Source: Planctomycetota bacterium (lineage in GTDB: Bacteria; Planctomycetota; B15-G4; SIAN01). Taken from it: a stretch of 64,000 nucleotides of DNA. The DNA is taken from assembly GCA_009691715.1 (NCBI GenBank), contig SIAN01000009.1, positions 43,927 through 107,926 on the forward strand. Direction: 5' to 3'. The notes under the pieces were generated by a model. That model did no database searches, was not told the DNA's origin, and was given only the letters and a program-made list of their open reading frames with translations. The translations under genes and the position numbers were made by a program. Shown piece after piece: positions 53,134 through 62,411 of this stretch; the stretch's first letter is position 1; every line of letters begins with the position of its first letter.

Positions 53134-54543
53134 TCAGCCGAACAGGAACCGCTGGCCGCGGCCGATCTCCTCGGCGACTTCGCGCAGGAAGCCATCGAGG
53201 CGGCGGTCGTTGACGCGAAGCGCGTCGATCTTGGCTTTGGCGTAGGGTTGCACCGACGGCGACACGTTGCCGAGCCACCGTCGCACCGTGGCGCGCTTCA
53301 GGCCGAAGACCTCGAACGCGAGGTAGATCGCGAGGTGGCGACCGAGCGCCGCCGAACGCGTGCGTGTCCCGGCGACGAGCGCGTCGCGCGAAACGCCGAC
53401 GAACTGGGCGCAACGGTCGAGGAGCCGATCGAACGGCTCGGCCACGCCCGCGCGCGGCGCGAACGCGGACACGACGTCGTCGAGCTCCGCACGCGCCGGC
53501 ATCCGGCCGAGGGCAGCGGCGAGCTTCGTCGCCGCATCGAGCGCTGCGAGCGCCCGCGCCACCGGCACGTCGGTCGCCTCGGCGAGCTCGAGCGCGAGCG
53601 CCGGTAGCGTGCCGCGGAGGCCGGCGACCCGCGCCGCGAGGATCTCGCTTCGGGAGGCCGCCGAAAGCTGCGGGATCGCGAGTCGCAGCCCCTGCCGCAG
53701 GAACGAACGCAACGCCGGCAGATACTCACGCGGCCCACCGTCGAGCGGCCGCCCCGCCACCACCACCGGTCGACCGCGAGCGCGCAGGTAGACGAAGATG
53801 TCGACCAGCTGCTCCTGGCACACGAGCTTGCCGGCGAGTTCGTGAACGTCATCGAAGACCAGCGCGTCGCACGCCACGACGTTGCCGCGAAACGCCGCGC
53901 GCTGCCCGTCGAGGCAGGCCGAAGCGAACGAACGGAAGTAGTTTTCGCCGCGCTCGCGGCGCCAGCGCTCGTGCGGATGGCGGCGGCGACGCTGCCAGAG
54001 CAGGGTCTCGAGGAGATGCGACTTGCCCACGCCTTCGGGGCCTTCGAGGTGGAGCTGGTCGAACTCCGCCTTCGGGTCGCGCGCCAGCCGCTGCAGCGCC
54101 TCGACCGCGAGCCGGTTCTCCGGACGGACCACCAGCGGCACCGGCATCCGCGGCAGCGGCGCGACCGCCAGTCCGAGCGCGCGCAGCGCCCCGCCGAGGC
54201 TCTGATCGACATCGATCCGCACCGCGATCGAGGTGCCCGTGACGACCCGCAGCTCGGCCTCGATCGCTCGCGCCACGGTCTGCCGCAACAACAACTGCGT
54301 CTTCGGGCTGCGGGTGACCAGTTCGAGGACGCCTTCGCGCAGGCCGCGAGGTTCGAGCCGCGCCAGCCACGGCGCGAGCGCGGCGGCACGCGGGCCGCTT
54401 GCGATCCGGCCGCACACCTGCTGCCAGAGGTCGCTGACGACATCGGAGTCAGGATCGTGTCCGACCCTGGCGACCGCCGCGACCGGCGCCGCTGCGCCGA
54501 TCGCTGCCCCCCGCGTCGAACCCGCCGCCCCGGTCACTGCCAC
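53134..54543 (-). CDS. Divergent DnaA-like AAA+ ATPase
   Basis: The 469-residue protein keeps the DnaA layout. A domain I-like region (about 36-110) has DLWQQVCGRIASG and VLELVTRSPKTQLLLRQ. The AAA+ core has RPENRLAVEALQRLA, Walker A GPEGVGKS (168-175) and Walker B LVFDDVHELAG (228-238). The C-terminal domain IV-like region (about 385-460) has RTRSAALGRHLAIYLAFEV and KRATVRRWLG, where DnaA has the DHSTV DNA-recognition loop. The arginine-finger stretch is not conserved (ALRSFLRQGL). The start is GTG at 54543. It lies between a TPR protease and the PVC cytochrome, not near dnaN or an origin. It may be a paralogue with a regulatory role, or a very divergent initiator. Confidence 0.75.
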   Translation of the reverse strand: MAVTGAAGSTRGAAIGAAAPVAAVARVGHDPDSDVVSDLWQQVCGRIASGPRAAALAPWLARLEPRGLREGVLELVTRSPKTQLLLRQTVARAIEAELRVVTGTSIAVRIDVDQSLGGALRALGLAVAPLPRMPVPLVVRPENRLAVEALQRLARDPKAEFDQLHLEGPEGVGKSHLLETLLWQRRRRHPHERWRRERGENYFRSFASACLDGQRAAFRGNVVACDALVFDDVHELAGKLVCQEQLVDIFVYLRARGRPVVVAGRPLDGGPREYLPALRSFLRQGLRLAIPQLSAASRSEILAARVAGLRGTLPALALELAEATDVPVARALAALDAATKLAAALGRMPARAELDDVVSAFAPRAGVAEPFDRLLDRCAQFVGVSRDALVAGTRTRSAALGRHLAIYLAFEVFGLKRATVRRWLGNVSPSVQPYAKAKIDALRVNDRRLDGFLREVAEEIGRGQRFLFG

Positions 54544-54620
54544 GCGCCCCCCGCTCTGCCGCTACCGGCCGCCGTTCGCTGAATGGTCGGGCTCAACTGC
54601 TGATTTGCGCTCGCTGCGCG

Positions 54621-57600
54621 CTACTGCCCCAACCGCTGGTCCAACTCCGCCACTCGCGGCTCGTCTGGAGCCAGCCCACGCGCCTCTTCGAGCGCGCTCC
54701 GCGCCGCCTCCTTTTCGCCGACTTGCAGCCGCAACTCGACGAGGTCGAGGAGAAGCGCCGCCCGAGTCATCGCCTCCGCTGGATCCTCGGTGCCGGCAAG
54801 TGCGGCGGGATCGTAGTCCGGCTCCGTGGAGGGGTCAATCTGGAGCGCGACTTTGAGCAGTTCGATCGCTCGCGCGGGTTCCTTGCGCTCGCGCTCACAG
54901 CGCGCCAGGTCGCGCCAGGTCGAGCGCTTGAACGGATCGATCATTCGCAGATCTTGGAGCCAGCCACGAGCTGCGGTCCAGTCCTCGTCGTTCAGCGCGC
55001 GCTCCGCCAGCAACTCGCGCGCATGCACGTCCGACTCATCGATGGCGCAGAACGCCTCGAGTTCGGTGAATGCTTCGTCTTCGCGGCCGAGCTCGCGCAG
55101 CAGCCGCGCCCGCATCAGGTAGGGATTGTTCTCGCCGACGAACCGCGGAAAACACGATTTCGTCTTGGCGAAGAGTTCGAGCGCCTGCTCGCGCGCGGCA
55201 CGTTCGGCCGCGGAGAGCGCCGGCAGCTCGGCGTTCACTTCTTCGTCCGCCGCACCACCGTCGGCAGGCGCGTCGTTGCCATGCGGCGACGCGGAAGCCG
55301 GTCGCTTGCGAGCGATCGCGCCCGACTTGCCGGCGACCAGCTGCGCGTGACGCAACCGGGCGAAGAACTCGTCGCCACCGGCGGCGAAACCGGCCTCGAA
55401 CGCGTCGATCGCCTCGTCGGTCTTGCGCGCCTCGATCGATCGCTCGGCGAGCAGGAAGAGCGCGGTCGGCAAGCGCGGATCGCAGACCAGTGCCTGGTTC
55501 AGGAAATCATCGCGATCGACCGGTCGGTGCGCGGCGTGATAGGCCCAGGCGACCTGCGCGAGCAGCTCCGCTTCAGGCGTCTCCTCCGAGCGCACGCGAT
55601 CGAGCAGCCGCCGGCGACCTTCTGGCGTGTAGCGCGGCTGCACTCGCATCGCTGCGATCTTCGTGCGCTCGAGCCAGGCGAGGAACTCACGATCGAGCTC
55701 CTCGCAACTCATGCCGAGCACGGTCTGCACGACCCCGGGAGTCTCCTCGTCCCTGGAAAAGTGCTGCAGCATCTCGACCAGCACGGCCTCGCCGTTGCGC
55801 TCGACCAGGAAGTCGCAAAGCAGGCCGCCCTGGTAGTAACCGAACAGGATCTTCGGCCCGCCGAAGATGCGGTTCAGCTCGCGCACCGGCACGATCTCGC
55901 CGCTCTTGAAGTAGTTGAAAAGGTCGAGGTCCATCTCGCGATCGCTGTTGGCCGCGTAGACGTGCTCTTCGTGGACCGAGATGCCTTCGGTCAGCCAACG
56001 CGGCACCTTGTTCTTCGACAGCCCGAGCGTGACGACGTGCGCCAGCTCGTGGACCGCGGTCTTGTCAAAGACGAACTGCCCACGCATCTCGGACCGCGGC
56101 GAAAGCAGCGTGAAAACGCTGCCGAAGCAGACTCCGAGCGCGCCGAACCCGGTGAATCCGACCGTGCGCGCGGAGAAGGCGTCTCGCTTGGGGAAGCACT
56201 CGATGCGCACCGCGGTCTCGCGGTCGAACGCGAATCGGCGACAGAGGTCGGGCCAGGCCCGCCCGAAGGCTTCCTCGAGCAGCGGCACCAGCACCGGCGC
56301 CTCGAGCGGATGCATCACGTAGGTGAAGTTGCCACGCCTCACTTCGACGAAGCTGGCCAGCTTCTGCAACGCCAGGGCGACGTTGTCGGCCAGCGCATAG
56401 GGCACGCGATCGACCCGGCGGAAGTCGTTCATCGCCGCGAGCGCGCCCTTCAGATCGCTGGTGTTCACCAGGCAGCGAGCGAGTCCGACGTGGGCGTAGC
56501 CCCATGCCGGGTCGCACTGCAGCGCGCGGCGGTAGATCGGGATCGCCTCGCGAAAGCGGTAGAGGTACGCCAGCACATCGGCGAAGCGACTGATGTGCTC
56601 GCCGTCATCGGGCGAAAGCTCGACCATCTGGGCCAAGACCTTCTGCGCTTCCGGCTTGCGGCCGAGCACCCACAGCGCCGCCGCCTTCACCGACAGCGCC
56701 GGAAGATGGTGCGGATTCTCGTGCAGCGCCCGCTTGGCCGCGTCGAGCCCTTCGGCCGCGCGCTGGTCGTAGAGCAGGATCTCGCCGCGCACCGCCCACG
56801 CGTCGGGATGCCGATCGTGCACCGCCATGGCTTCGCCGATCGCCGCCTCGGCCTCGCCGTTCTCGAAACGGAAGATGCGCGAGCGCGCCAGTTCGACCAA
56901 CGCCGGGATGTGGTTGCGATCGAGCTTCTGCGCGTCTTTCAGCGCAGCGATCGCCGGGAGGTCATCGCCGCCCGAGTGGGCGACGCGGTAGGTGCGCCCG
57001 AGCAGGTAGAGGCACTCCGCGTGCGCCGGGTCACCCTTGTCGCGGAGGAACTTCTCGAGCGGAACCAGGACCTCCGCCGTCCGCTCGTGCAACCGCAATG
57101 CGGCGAGCGCGCGACCGTACTCGAGCACGTACGCAGGGTCCTCCTCAGGCTTCAAGTCGTCTTTCATCGCGTCGCCGAAGTGCTTCGCGGCCGCCGCGCG
57201 TCGTCCAGTCGCCGCGAGCAGCGCGATCCAGCGACTCGCGAGCGGCGCCACCGCGCGCGCGCTCGGCGCCGACTCGCCCGCGGCCGGCTCCTCGCCGGTC
57301 ACGATCGCCCGCTCGGCCGCCGCAATATCGCCGCGCTCGACCGCCAGCTCGTAGCCGGCGATCGCGAGCGCGATTCGGGTCTCGCGGTCGCGCGATGGGA
57401 ACGAGCGGGCCTGCACCAGATCCTCGGCCGCCTCCTCGTAGCGCCCGCGCCGACGGCGCAGCGTCGAGCGGATCGTGTAGGCGCGCGTCGACTCCGGGAA
57501 CTCCTCGATGTAGTCGTCGAGATCCTGCGCCGTCTCGCGCCCGAGCTGCCCGCGCCGCACCGCGGCTTCATAGGCACGCAGATCGGCGAGATCGAGCTGC

Positions 57601-57677
57601 TCCTGCGCCGTTCGCGCGTCCGCTCGCGGCGCGAACAGCAGCACCGCGAGCGCCAGGATCCGGTTGCGATTCAGCAT
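54621..57677 (-). CDS. TPR protein with gluzincin metallopeptidase domain
   Basis: The 1018-residue protein has a signal peptide (ILALAVLLFAPRADA) and TPR-like repeats both before (about 60-460) and after (about 700-1018) a central metallopeptidase domain. The zinc site is HELAH (543-547) with the third ligand E564 in PRWLTEGISVHEE, the gluzincin (MA-clan) arrangement. FGYYQGGLLCDFLVERNG after it is also usual for these enzymes. Such TPR-flanked proteases occur in planctomycetes and acidobacteria; substrates are unknown. The protein probably acts in the periplasm. ATG at 57677 is the first that yields a clean signal peptide. The gene is 23 bases after moaE. Confidence 0.85.
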   Translation of the reverse strand: MLNRNRILALAVLLFAPRADARTAQEQLDLADLRAYEAAVRRGQLGRETAQDLDDYIEEFPESTRAYTIRSTLRRRRGRYEEAAEDLVQARSFPSRDRETRIALAIAGYELAVERGDIAAAERAIVTGEEPAAGESAPSARAVAPLASRWIALLAATGRRAAAAKHFGDAMKDDLKPEEDPAYVLEYGRALAALRLHERTAEVLVPLEKFLRDKGDPAHAECLYLLGRTYRVAHSGGDDLPAIAALKDAQKLDRNHIPALVELARSRIFRFENGEAEAAIGEAMAVHDRHPDAWAVRGEILLYDQRAAEGLDAAKRALHENPHHLPALSVKAAALWVLGRKPEAQKVLAQMVELSPDDGEHISRFADVLAYLYRFREAIPIYRRALQCDPAWGYAHVGLARCLVNTSDLKGALAAMNDFRRVDRVPYALADNVALALQKLASFVEVRRGNFTYVMHPLEAPVLVPLLEEAFGRAWPDLCRRFAFDRETAVRIECFPKRDAFSARTVGFTGFGALGVCFGSVFTLLSPRSEMRGQFVFDKTAVHELAHVVTLGLSKNKVPRWLTEGISVHEEHVYAANSDREMDLDLFNYFKSGEIVPVRELNRIFGGPKILFGYYQGGLLCDFLVERNGEAVLVEMLQHFSRDEETPGVVQTVLGMSCEELDREFLAWLERTKIAAMRVQPRYTPEGRRRLLDRVRSEETPEAELLAQVAWAYHAAHRPVDRDDFLNQALVCDPRLPTALFLLAERSIEARKTDEAIDAFEAGFAAGGDEFFARLRHAQLVAGKSGAIARKRPASASPHGNDAPADGGAADEEVNAELPALSAAERAAREQALELFAKTKSCFPRFVGENNPYLMRARLLRELGREDEAFTELEAFCAIDESDVHARELLAERALNDEDWTAARGWLQDLRMIDPFKRSTWRDLARCERERKEPARAIELLKVALQIDPSTEPDYDPAALAGTEDPAEAMTRAALLLDLVELRLQVGEKEAARSALEEARGLAPDEPRVAELDQRLGQ

Positions 57678-57700
57678 GCGAGCGCTTCCTCGGTGGTGCT

Positions 57701-58153
57701 TCACGGGATTCGCGGCTTGAACGAGCCGGGATCGCCGACCCACGCCGTGCCGTCGCGGAACTGTTCCTGCTTCCAGATCGGCGCGCGCGCCTTGATCTCA
57801 TCGATCACGTAGCGGCACGCGGCGAACGCCTCGACTCGGTGCGGCGCTGCGGCCACTACCGCGACGGACGCCTCGCCGAGCGGGCAGTCGCCGAGCCGAT
57901 GCAGCGTCGCGATGCGTGCGCCGCTGAACTTCCGCTCGGCCTCAGCGACGATCGCCCCGATCTCCTGATCGGCCATCTCGGGGTACGCCTCGTAGCGCAG
58001 GAGGTTCACCTCCCGACCTTCGGAGTTGCGCCGCGCCGTCCCGACGAAGGTGCAGATCGCGCCGTCGTCGACGGTCGCCACCTGCGCCACGAGTCGCGCC
58101 AGCTCGATCGCGCTGCGCGTCAGGTGCGAGCGATTCGAGTGCGTGGTCCCCAT
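57701..58153 (-). CDS. moaE: Molybdopterin synthase catalytic subunit
   Basis: The 150-residue protein has AICTFVGTARRNSEGREV, LRYEAYPEMADQEIG, IATLHRLGDCPLGEASV and the C-terminal KARAPIWKQEQFRDG with the catalytic lysines, the standard MoaE pattern. It converts pyranopterin to molybdopterin using sulphur from MoaD thiocarboxylate. ATG at 58153 lies 11 bases after the moaD stop, so the two subunits are made together. Confidence 0.95.
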   Translation of the reverse strand: MGTTHSNRSHLTRSAIELARLVAQVATVDDGAICTFVGTARRNSEGREVNLLRYEAYPEMADQEIGAIVAEAERKFSGARIATLHRLGDCPLGEASVAVVAAAPHRVEAFAACRYVIDEIKARAPIWKQEQFRDGTAWVGDPGSFKPRIP

Positions 58154-58164
58154 CAGCGGCGTCC

Positions 58165-58404
58165 TCAACCGCCTGACACTGGTGGCAGCAGCGCGAGTTC
58201 GTCGCCGGCCGCGACCGGCTCGTCGCCGCGCGCCATCGCCTGGTTGCGCGCCATCGCCACCGGCACCTCGCGCAGCCACGGGTGGAGCGACTCGAGCGCC
58301 GCACGCAGCGTCGTGACGGTCGCTCCGGACGGCAGTTCGATCGTCCATTCACGCACGCCAGCACGCTGCGCGAGTCCGGCGAAGAGCAGCACGCGGACGT
58401 TCAT
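58165..58404 (-). CDS. moaD: Molybdopterin synthase sulphur carrier subunit
   Basis: The 79-residue ubiquitin-like protein starts with VRVLLFAGLAQRAGVREW and ends PPVSGG, with the C-terminal Gly-Gly that is adenylylated and thiocarboxylated. AMARGDEPVAAGDELALLPP is the typical late region of MoaD. It lies directly before moaE. Confidence 0.93.
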   Translation of the reverse strand: MNVRVLLFAGLAQRAGVREWTIELPSGATVTTLRAALESLHPWLREVPVAMARNQAMARGDEPVAAGDELALLPPVSGG

Positions 58405-58446
58405 CGCGTCGCTCCTGCGGAGAGTCTCGGCGGATGCGCGCAGCGC

Positions 58447-58917
58447 TCAGAACGGCAGGTCATCTTCCTGGGCCTGCTGTGGCGGGGCGTCCTGCGGAGC
58501 GCTCGCCGGGCTGCCCGGAGCGGTATCGCCACCGTCGTAGGCGTTGCCCTGGCCCCCCTCGCTCGAGTCGACCTGGCGACCACCGGCACTGCTGCCGAGA
58601 AACTGGAAGTTGTCGCCGTTGATGCGGAAGTCGCGCCGCTTCTGCCCCTGCTTGTCGGTCCAATCGTTCATCTGCAGGCGGCCTTCGACCAGGAGTTCCT
58701 TCCCCTTCGTCGTGTACTTCTTCAGCGTCTCGGCTTGCTTGCCCCAGAAATTCGCGTCGATGTAGAGGACCTCCTGCTTCTTGCCTTCATCCTTCGTGAA
58801 GTAGGAGTGGTTGACCGCCATCCGCAGGGTGATGACGGCCATGCCGGCCGTCGTGTAGCGCATCTCCGGGTCCTTGGTCAGGCGTCCGATCAGCAGGATC
58901 TTGTTCAGTTCGGCCAT
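58447..58917 (-). CDS. ssb: Single-stranded DNA-binding protein
   Basis: The 156-residue protein has the OB-fold pattern LNKILLIGRLTKDPEMRYT, NFWGKQAETLKKYTTKGKEL and LLVEGRLQMNDW, a Gly/Gln/Ser-rich linker and the conserved acidic tip DDLPF that recruits partner proteins. A strong AAGGAG site lies eight bases before the ATG at 58917. It is probably transcribed with moaD and moaE. Confidence 0.96.
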   Translation of the reverse strand: MAELNKILLIGRLTKDPEMRYTTAGMAVITLRMAVNHSYFTKDEGKKQEVLYIDANFWGKQAETLKKYTTKGKELLVEGRLQMNDWTDKQGQKRRDFRINGDNFQFLGSSAGGRQVDSSEGGQGNAYDGGDTAPGSPASAPQDAPPQQAQEDDLPF

Positions 58918-59434
58918 GGCAGCGCTCCTTCACGAAGGGAGGGGGATCTTACGGGGCGACCGCGAAACTCCTCCAGCCGGCGGCACCGGCAAGTCGAAGG
59001 TCGCAGCGAGGCGCCTATGCGATCAACGCCCACGCGAGGACGGCGCCCGCGCGAGCGGGTGACAACCGGTGAATCTGCGGCGCACTACTGCGGCCTATGG
59101 TCGGGTGGTGTGCGCTGCACCACGACCGTGCCGCTACCGGAGTTCGGCCGGTTCGCCGTCACGCTCGTGGCACCGCCTGCAACGGACGCTCGCGGAGAGG
59201 TCGTGACCGAGGGCACTCCGGTCGTGGTCACCGGGGTCGTGGTCGCGTGCGTGGCGGTCGGGTGCGCTCCACTCCGGGCCGGCCACCACCGAGCGCTCGA
59301 GTACGAAGTCGCGCTGCAGATGATCGACCTGCCGCCGCGAGGCATCGCCCAACTCGCAAGATTGCTCGAGCCGGCAGCCGACTCGCCCCACCCCAGCGGC
59401 GGCTCGGCGCTCACTCGCCGCCAGCACGAAGTCG
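58918..59434. other. 517-base stretch without a convincing gene
   Basis: The stretch lies between ssb and prmC, which are on the same strand. Several frames stay open because of high GC, for example minus 59134-59427 and plus 59004-59496, but none has a recognisable domain, good ribosome site or conserved-looking composition. There is local repetition (gtcgtggtc units near 59221-59260). The first 60 bases hold the ssb ribosome site. A promoter for ssb probably lies here but could not be fixed. Confidence 0.5.
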
Positions 59435-60307
59435 CTACGCGCCGCGGCGTCCGTGCACGACCCTGCCGATCGATGCCAGATCGTTCACGATCGTGACCGC
59501 GCGGAAGCCGGCGGCGCGAAACTGGTCGCGCGCGACGCCCGCCTGTCCGGCCCCGACCTCGAGTCCGAGCCAGCCAGCGGGCTTGAGGCGCGCACGCGAC
59601 TGCTCGATCAGCCGACCGCGGAAAGCCGCGGCGCTCTCGTTCCCGGGAGTGAGCGCGAACCACGGCTCGAACTTCATCACGTTGGCCGGCAGCCCGGCCC
59701 AATCCAGAGGCTCGACGTACGGCGGGTTCGAGACGATCGCGTCGAACCGCGCCCCGGGCGCGATCGCGCCGAAGAGATCGCTCTGGACCAGCGTGACACG
59801 ATCGATCACGCCGTGCGCCATGGCGTTCTCCCGCGCGATCGCGAGTGCGCGGATGGAGATATCGAGCGCGACCACGCGGCGCAGCGCGATCTGCTCGGCG
59901 GCCAGAGTGACGGCGAGCGCACCGCTGCCGGTACCGAGGTCGGCGAGCGTCCCGTCGATCCCCGCGCCAAGCGCAGCTTCGACCAAGTGCTCGGTCTCGG
60001 GCCGCGGCACCAGCACGCCGGGGCGCACCACGAACCGGCGTCCGTAGAACTCGCGCGCACCGGTGACCAACGCCAGCGGCATCCCGGCGAGGCGGCGCAC
60101 GGCGAACGAGCAGGCGCGCGCCACCGCCTCGGGATCCGCCGCGCGTGACCCGTCGACCAGCAATCGCTCGCGCGGGAGCATCGCCGCCGCCGCCACCAGC
60201 AGCTCGGCCTCCAACGCCGGCGCGTCGACCTGGCCGCGCAACTGCTCGCGCAGCCGCGCCACGAGATCGGTGAGCGTCATCGGGCGCAGCCGCGAGTCAG
60301 CGCCCAT
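59435..60307 (-). CDS. prmC: Release factor glutamine methyltransferase
   Basis: The 290-residue protein has LREQLRGQVDAPALEAELL at the N-terminus, the VLVPRPETEHLVEAAL block, the SAM site DLGTGSGALAVTLA, the catalytic VSNPPYVE and AGWLGLEVGAGQ. It methylates the GGQ glutamine of release factors 1 and 2. It overlaps the prfA stop by 11 bases if the ATG at 60307 is used; ATG at 60280 is possible. The prfA-prmC order is widely conserved. Confidence 0.95.
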   Translation of the reverse strand: MGADSRLRPMTLTDLVARLREQLRGQVDAPALEAELLVAAAAMLPRERLLVDGSRAADPEAVARACSFAVRRLAGMPLALVTGAREFYGRRFVVRPGVLVPRPETEHLVEAALGAGIDGTLADLGTGSGALAVTLAAEQIALRRVVALDISIRALAIARENAMAHGVIDRVTLVQSDLFGAIAPGARFDAIVSNPPYVEPLDWAGLPANVMKFEPWFALTPGNESAAAFRGRLIEQSRARLKPAGWLGLEVGAGQAGVARDQFRAAGFRAVTIVNDLASIGRVVHGRRGA

Positions 60308-61400
60308 CGCCGCGCCACTCGAGGCTGGCGAGTCGTCGCTCCATCTCGTGGCGCTTGCACGCCGCGATCACGGGCTCGAAGTCGCCGTCGAGCAGCGCCG
60401 GCATGTTGTGGAAGCTCTCCTTGATCCGGTGGTCGGTCACCCGATCCTGCGGAAAGTTGTAGGTGCGGATCTTCTCGCTGCGATCGCCGGTCCCGACCTG
60501 GTCGCGCCGGTCGCTCGCCCGCTCGCTCGACTTCTTCTGCTGCTGCAGTTCGAACAGCCGCGATCGCAGCGTGCGCAACGCCTTTGCGCGATTGCGGTGC
60601 TGGCTGCGTTCGTCTTGGCAGATCACCACCAGCCCGCTCGGCAGGTGCGTGATGCGGATCGCGGAGGAGGTCTTGTTGACCGCTTGGCCGCCCGGCCCAC
60701 CCGCGCGAAACGTGTCGATCTTCAAGTCGCAGTCGTTCAATGCGACCTCGACCTCTTCCGGTTCGGGCAGCACCGCGACGGTCGCGGTCGAAGTGTGGAT
60801 CCGCCCCTGGGCTTCGGTCGCTGGAACGCGCTGAACGCGATGCACGCCGCTCTCGAACCGGAGCGCGTCGTAGACCGAGTCGCCCTCGACTGACGCGATG
60901 AACTCCTTCAGTCCACCGACGTCGCTTGGCGAGCTCGAGATCTCCTCCATCCGCCAGCCGCGCCGTTCGGCGTAGCGCCGGTACATCCGCGCCAATTCGG
61001 CGGCGAACAGCGACGCCTCATCGCCACCGGTGCCGGCCCGCACCTCGAGAATGATGTTGCGATCGGAGAGTTCGTCGTGCGCGAGCAGTTCGGCCTGGAT
61101 CTCGCTCGCCAGTGCATCCGCCGCGACCGACGACTCCGCGGCTTCGGCTCGTGCCAGCGCCTGCAATTCGCCGTCCGATTCGGAGGCGATCATCGCTCGC
61201 GCTTCGTCCGTCGCGCGCCCGAGCCGCTTCCACTCCTCGAACCGGCGCCGGCGACGATCGAGCCGACCGAGCTCCATCAGCAGCGCCTTCAGGCGCGCCG
61301 GCTCGCGAGCGACGTCAGGTGCCGCGAGGAGTTCCTGGAGCTCAGCGTGCCGTTGCCCCTCGCTCTCGAGGAGCGACAGGATCGACGGGTGCAGCGACAT
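60297..61400 (-). CDS. prfA: Peptide chain release factor 1
   Basis: The 367-residue protein shows RF1 features: the codon-recognition P-x-T motif in QRVPATEAQGRIHTSTATVA, the catalytic GGPGGQAVNKTSSAIRITH and NFPQDRVTDHRI. It reads UAA and UAG and triggers peptide release. Length is standard. It starts nine bases after the rpmE stop. Confidence 0.97.
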   Translation of the reverse strand: MSLHPSILSLLESEGQRHAELQELLAAPDVAREPARLKALLMELGRLDRRRRRFEEWKRLGRATDEARAMIASESDGELQALARAEAAESSVAADALASEIQAELLAHDELSDRNIILEVRAGTGGDEASLFAAELARMYRRYAERRGWRMEEISSSPSDVGGLKEFIASVEGDSVYDALRFESGVHRVQRVPATEAQGRIHTSTATVAVLPEPEEVEVALNDCDLKIDTFRAGGPGGQAVNKTSSAIRITHLPSGLVVICQDERSQHRNRAKALRTLRSRLFELQQQKKSSERASDRRDQVGTGDRSEKIRTYNFPQDRVTDHRIKESFHNMPALLDGDFEPVIAACKRHEMERRLASLEWRGDGR

Positions 61401-61409
61401 CGCGGCCGG

Positions 61410-61670
61410 TCAGTTCGGCTTGGCGCCGGCCTTGGCAGCTTCTTCCTTGGCCGCCTCGGCCTTCCCCGCGTCGGACTGGCTGTAGCGCCGGCGGAACTTC
61501 TCGATGCGTCCGGCGTTGTCGACGAACTTCTGCTTGCCCGTATAGAACGGGTGGCACGCCGAGCAGATCTCGACATTGACCTTCGGCTTGGTCGCGCGCG
61601 TGCGGAACTTGTTCCCGCAGCCGCAGCTGACTTCGCACTCGACGTACTTGGGATGGATGTCGGACTTCAT
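61410..61670 (-). CDS. rpmE: 50S ribosomal protein L31, zinc type
   Basis: The 86-residue protein starts [20 protein letters not shown], with further cysteine at [18 protein letters not shown], so it keeps the four-cysteine zinc-binding form. The C-terminal extension is Ala/Lys/Glu-rich and longer than in most L31. ATG at 61670 gives the normal start. It leads the rpmE-prfA-prmC group. Confidence 0.97.
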   Translation of the reverse strand: MKSDIHPKYVECEVSCGCGNKFRTRATKPKVNVEICSACHPFYTGKQKFVDNAGRIEKFRRRYSQSDAGKAEAAKEEAAKAGAKPN

Positions 61671-61771
61671 CGGATCTCTGACCTTTTGGACGCGGGCGGT
61701 CGGCTTGACTTGCCTGGCGTATCCGCGCGAATGGGACTTGGTTGAAACAGCGTTAAGTCGTAATTCCGTCG

Positions 61772-62290
61772 TCAGTTCTGGTCTTCGCCCGGCACCAGCT
61801 CGTTCAGCCACGCCGGCAGTTCGATGGGATCGCCAGCCTTGACGCCGGCCTGCGCGAACCAGCCCTTCGACATTTCGAGCGCGAGGCGGACCGGGCGATG
61901 CGAGACGTGGGACGGCGACTCGGCGAAAGGCGGCATCTCTTCGATGTTGCAGATGAGCCCCTTGCCGTCGCCGAGTTCCTCGATGAATGCGATGGAGAGC
62001 GGGATCGGCGTGTTGCGCATCCAAAAGCCGAGCGGGCGCGGCGACGGATAGACGAACAGCATCCCGTGGTCGGGTGGAAGCTGCTTGCGGCCCATCAGCC
62101 CCTGACGCCGCGACTCCATCTTGTCGGCGATCTCGACCGTGATGTGCTTGCCGCCGATCGTCATCGACCGCCCACCGTCGCGCGCCTCGAGCGGCTTGTA
62201 GGTGTGCTCACAGCCAAGAGCGAGGAAGGAGACCGCCGTGACGAGCGCAAGAGCGAGCGAACGAGAAAGCTGCATGGTCACACGATCCAT
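61772..62290 (-). CDS. DUF192 lipoprotein
   Basis: The 172-residue protein has a lipoprotein signal ([15 protein letters not shown], lipobox L-A-L-G-C), then the DUF192 domain: [54 protein letters not shown] and [20 protein letters not shown]. The family is widespread, exported and of unknown function. ATG at 62290 is chosen for the GAGG four bases upstream; ATG at 62275 is an alternative. It has its own promoter-like pair and is followed by rpmE 101 bases later. Confidence 0.9.
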   Translation of the reverse strand: MDRVTMQLSRSLALALVTAVSFLALGCEHTYKPLEARDGGRSMTIGGKHITVEIADKMESRRQGLMGRKQLPPDHGMLFVYPSPRPLGFWMRNTPIPLSIAFIEELGDGKGLICNIEEMPPFAESPSHVSHRPVRLALEMSKGWFAQAGVKAGDPIELPAWLNELVPGEDQN

Positions 62291-62311
62291 CGGGCCTCGA
62301 AAAGGGCGCGG

Positions 62312-62340
62312 ACGATACGGCGACGGCTGAAGTTTGACAA
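62312..62340 (-). promoter_or_regulatory. Candidate promoter of the DUF192 gene
   Basis: TTGTCA (62335-62340) and TATCGT (62312-62317) on the minus strand are exactly 17 bases apart, 22 bases before the ATG at 62290. Both hexamers have four or five matches to the housekeeping consensus. Confidence 0.5.
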
Positions 62341-62411
62341 CGGACGCTCCGGGCGACCCCGGGGGCACCGGGCGCCTCCGCGAGGGTCGAGGCGGCCTCG
62401 ATCCGGCCCGA

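Noticed and set aside
49368..53213. An open plus-strand frame of 1281 codons.
   Set aside because: It is antisense to the PVC cytochrome gene, whose protein has clear domains and a haem motif. The antisense product is rich in Arg, Ala and His with no family features, as expected from high GC.
54723..57812. An open plus-strand frame of 1029 codons.
   Set aside because: It lies opposite the TPR metalloprotease, which has an intact zinc site and signal peptide.
59085..59496. Possible small genes between ssb and prmC on either strand.
   Set aside because: No frame had a ribosome site plus a plausible protein; Thr/Pro-rich and His/Asp-rich readings look like translated repeats.
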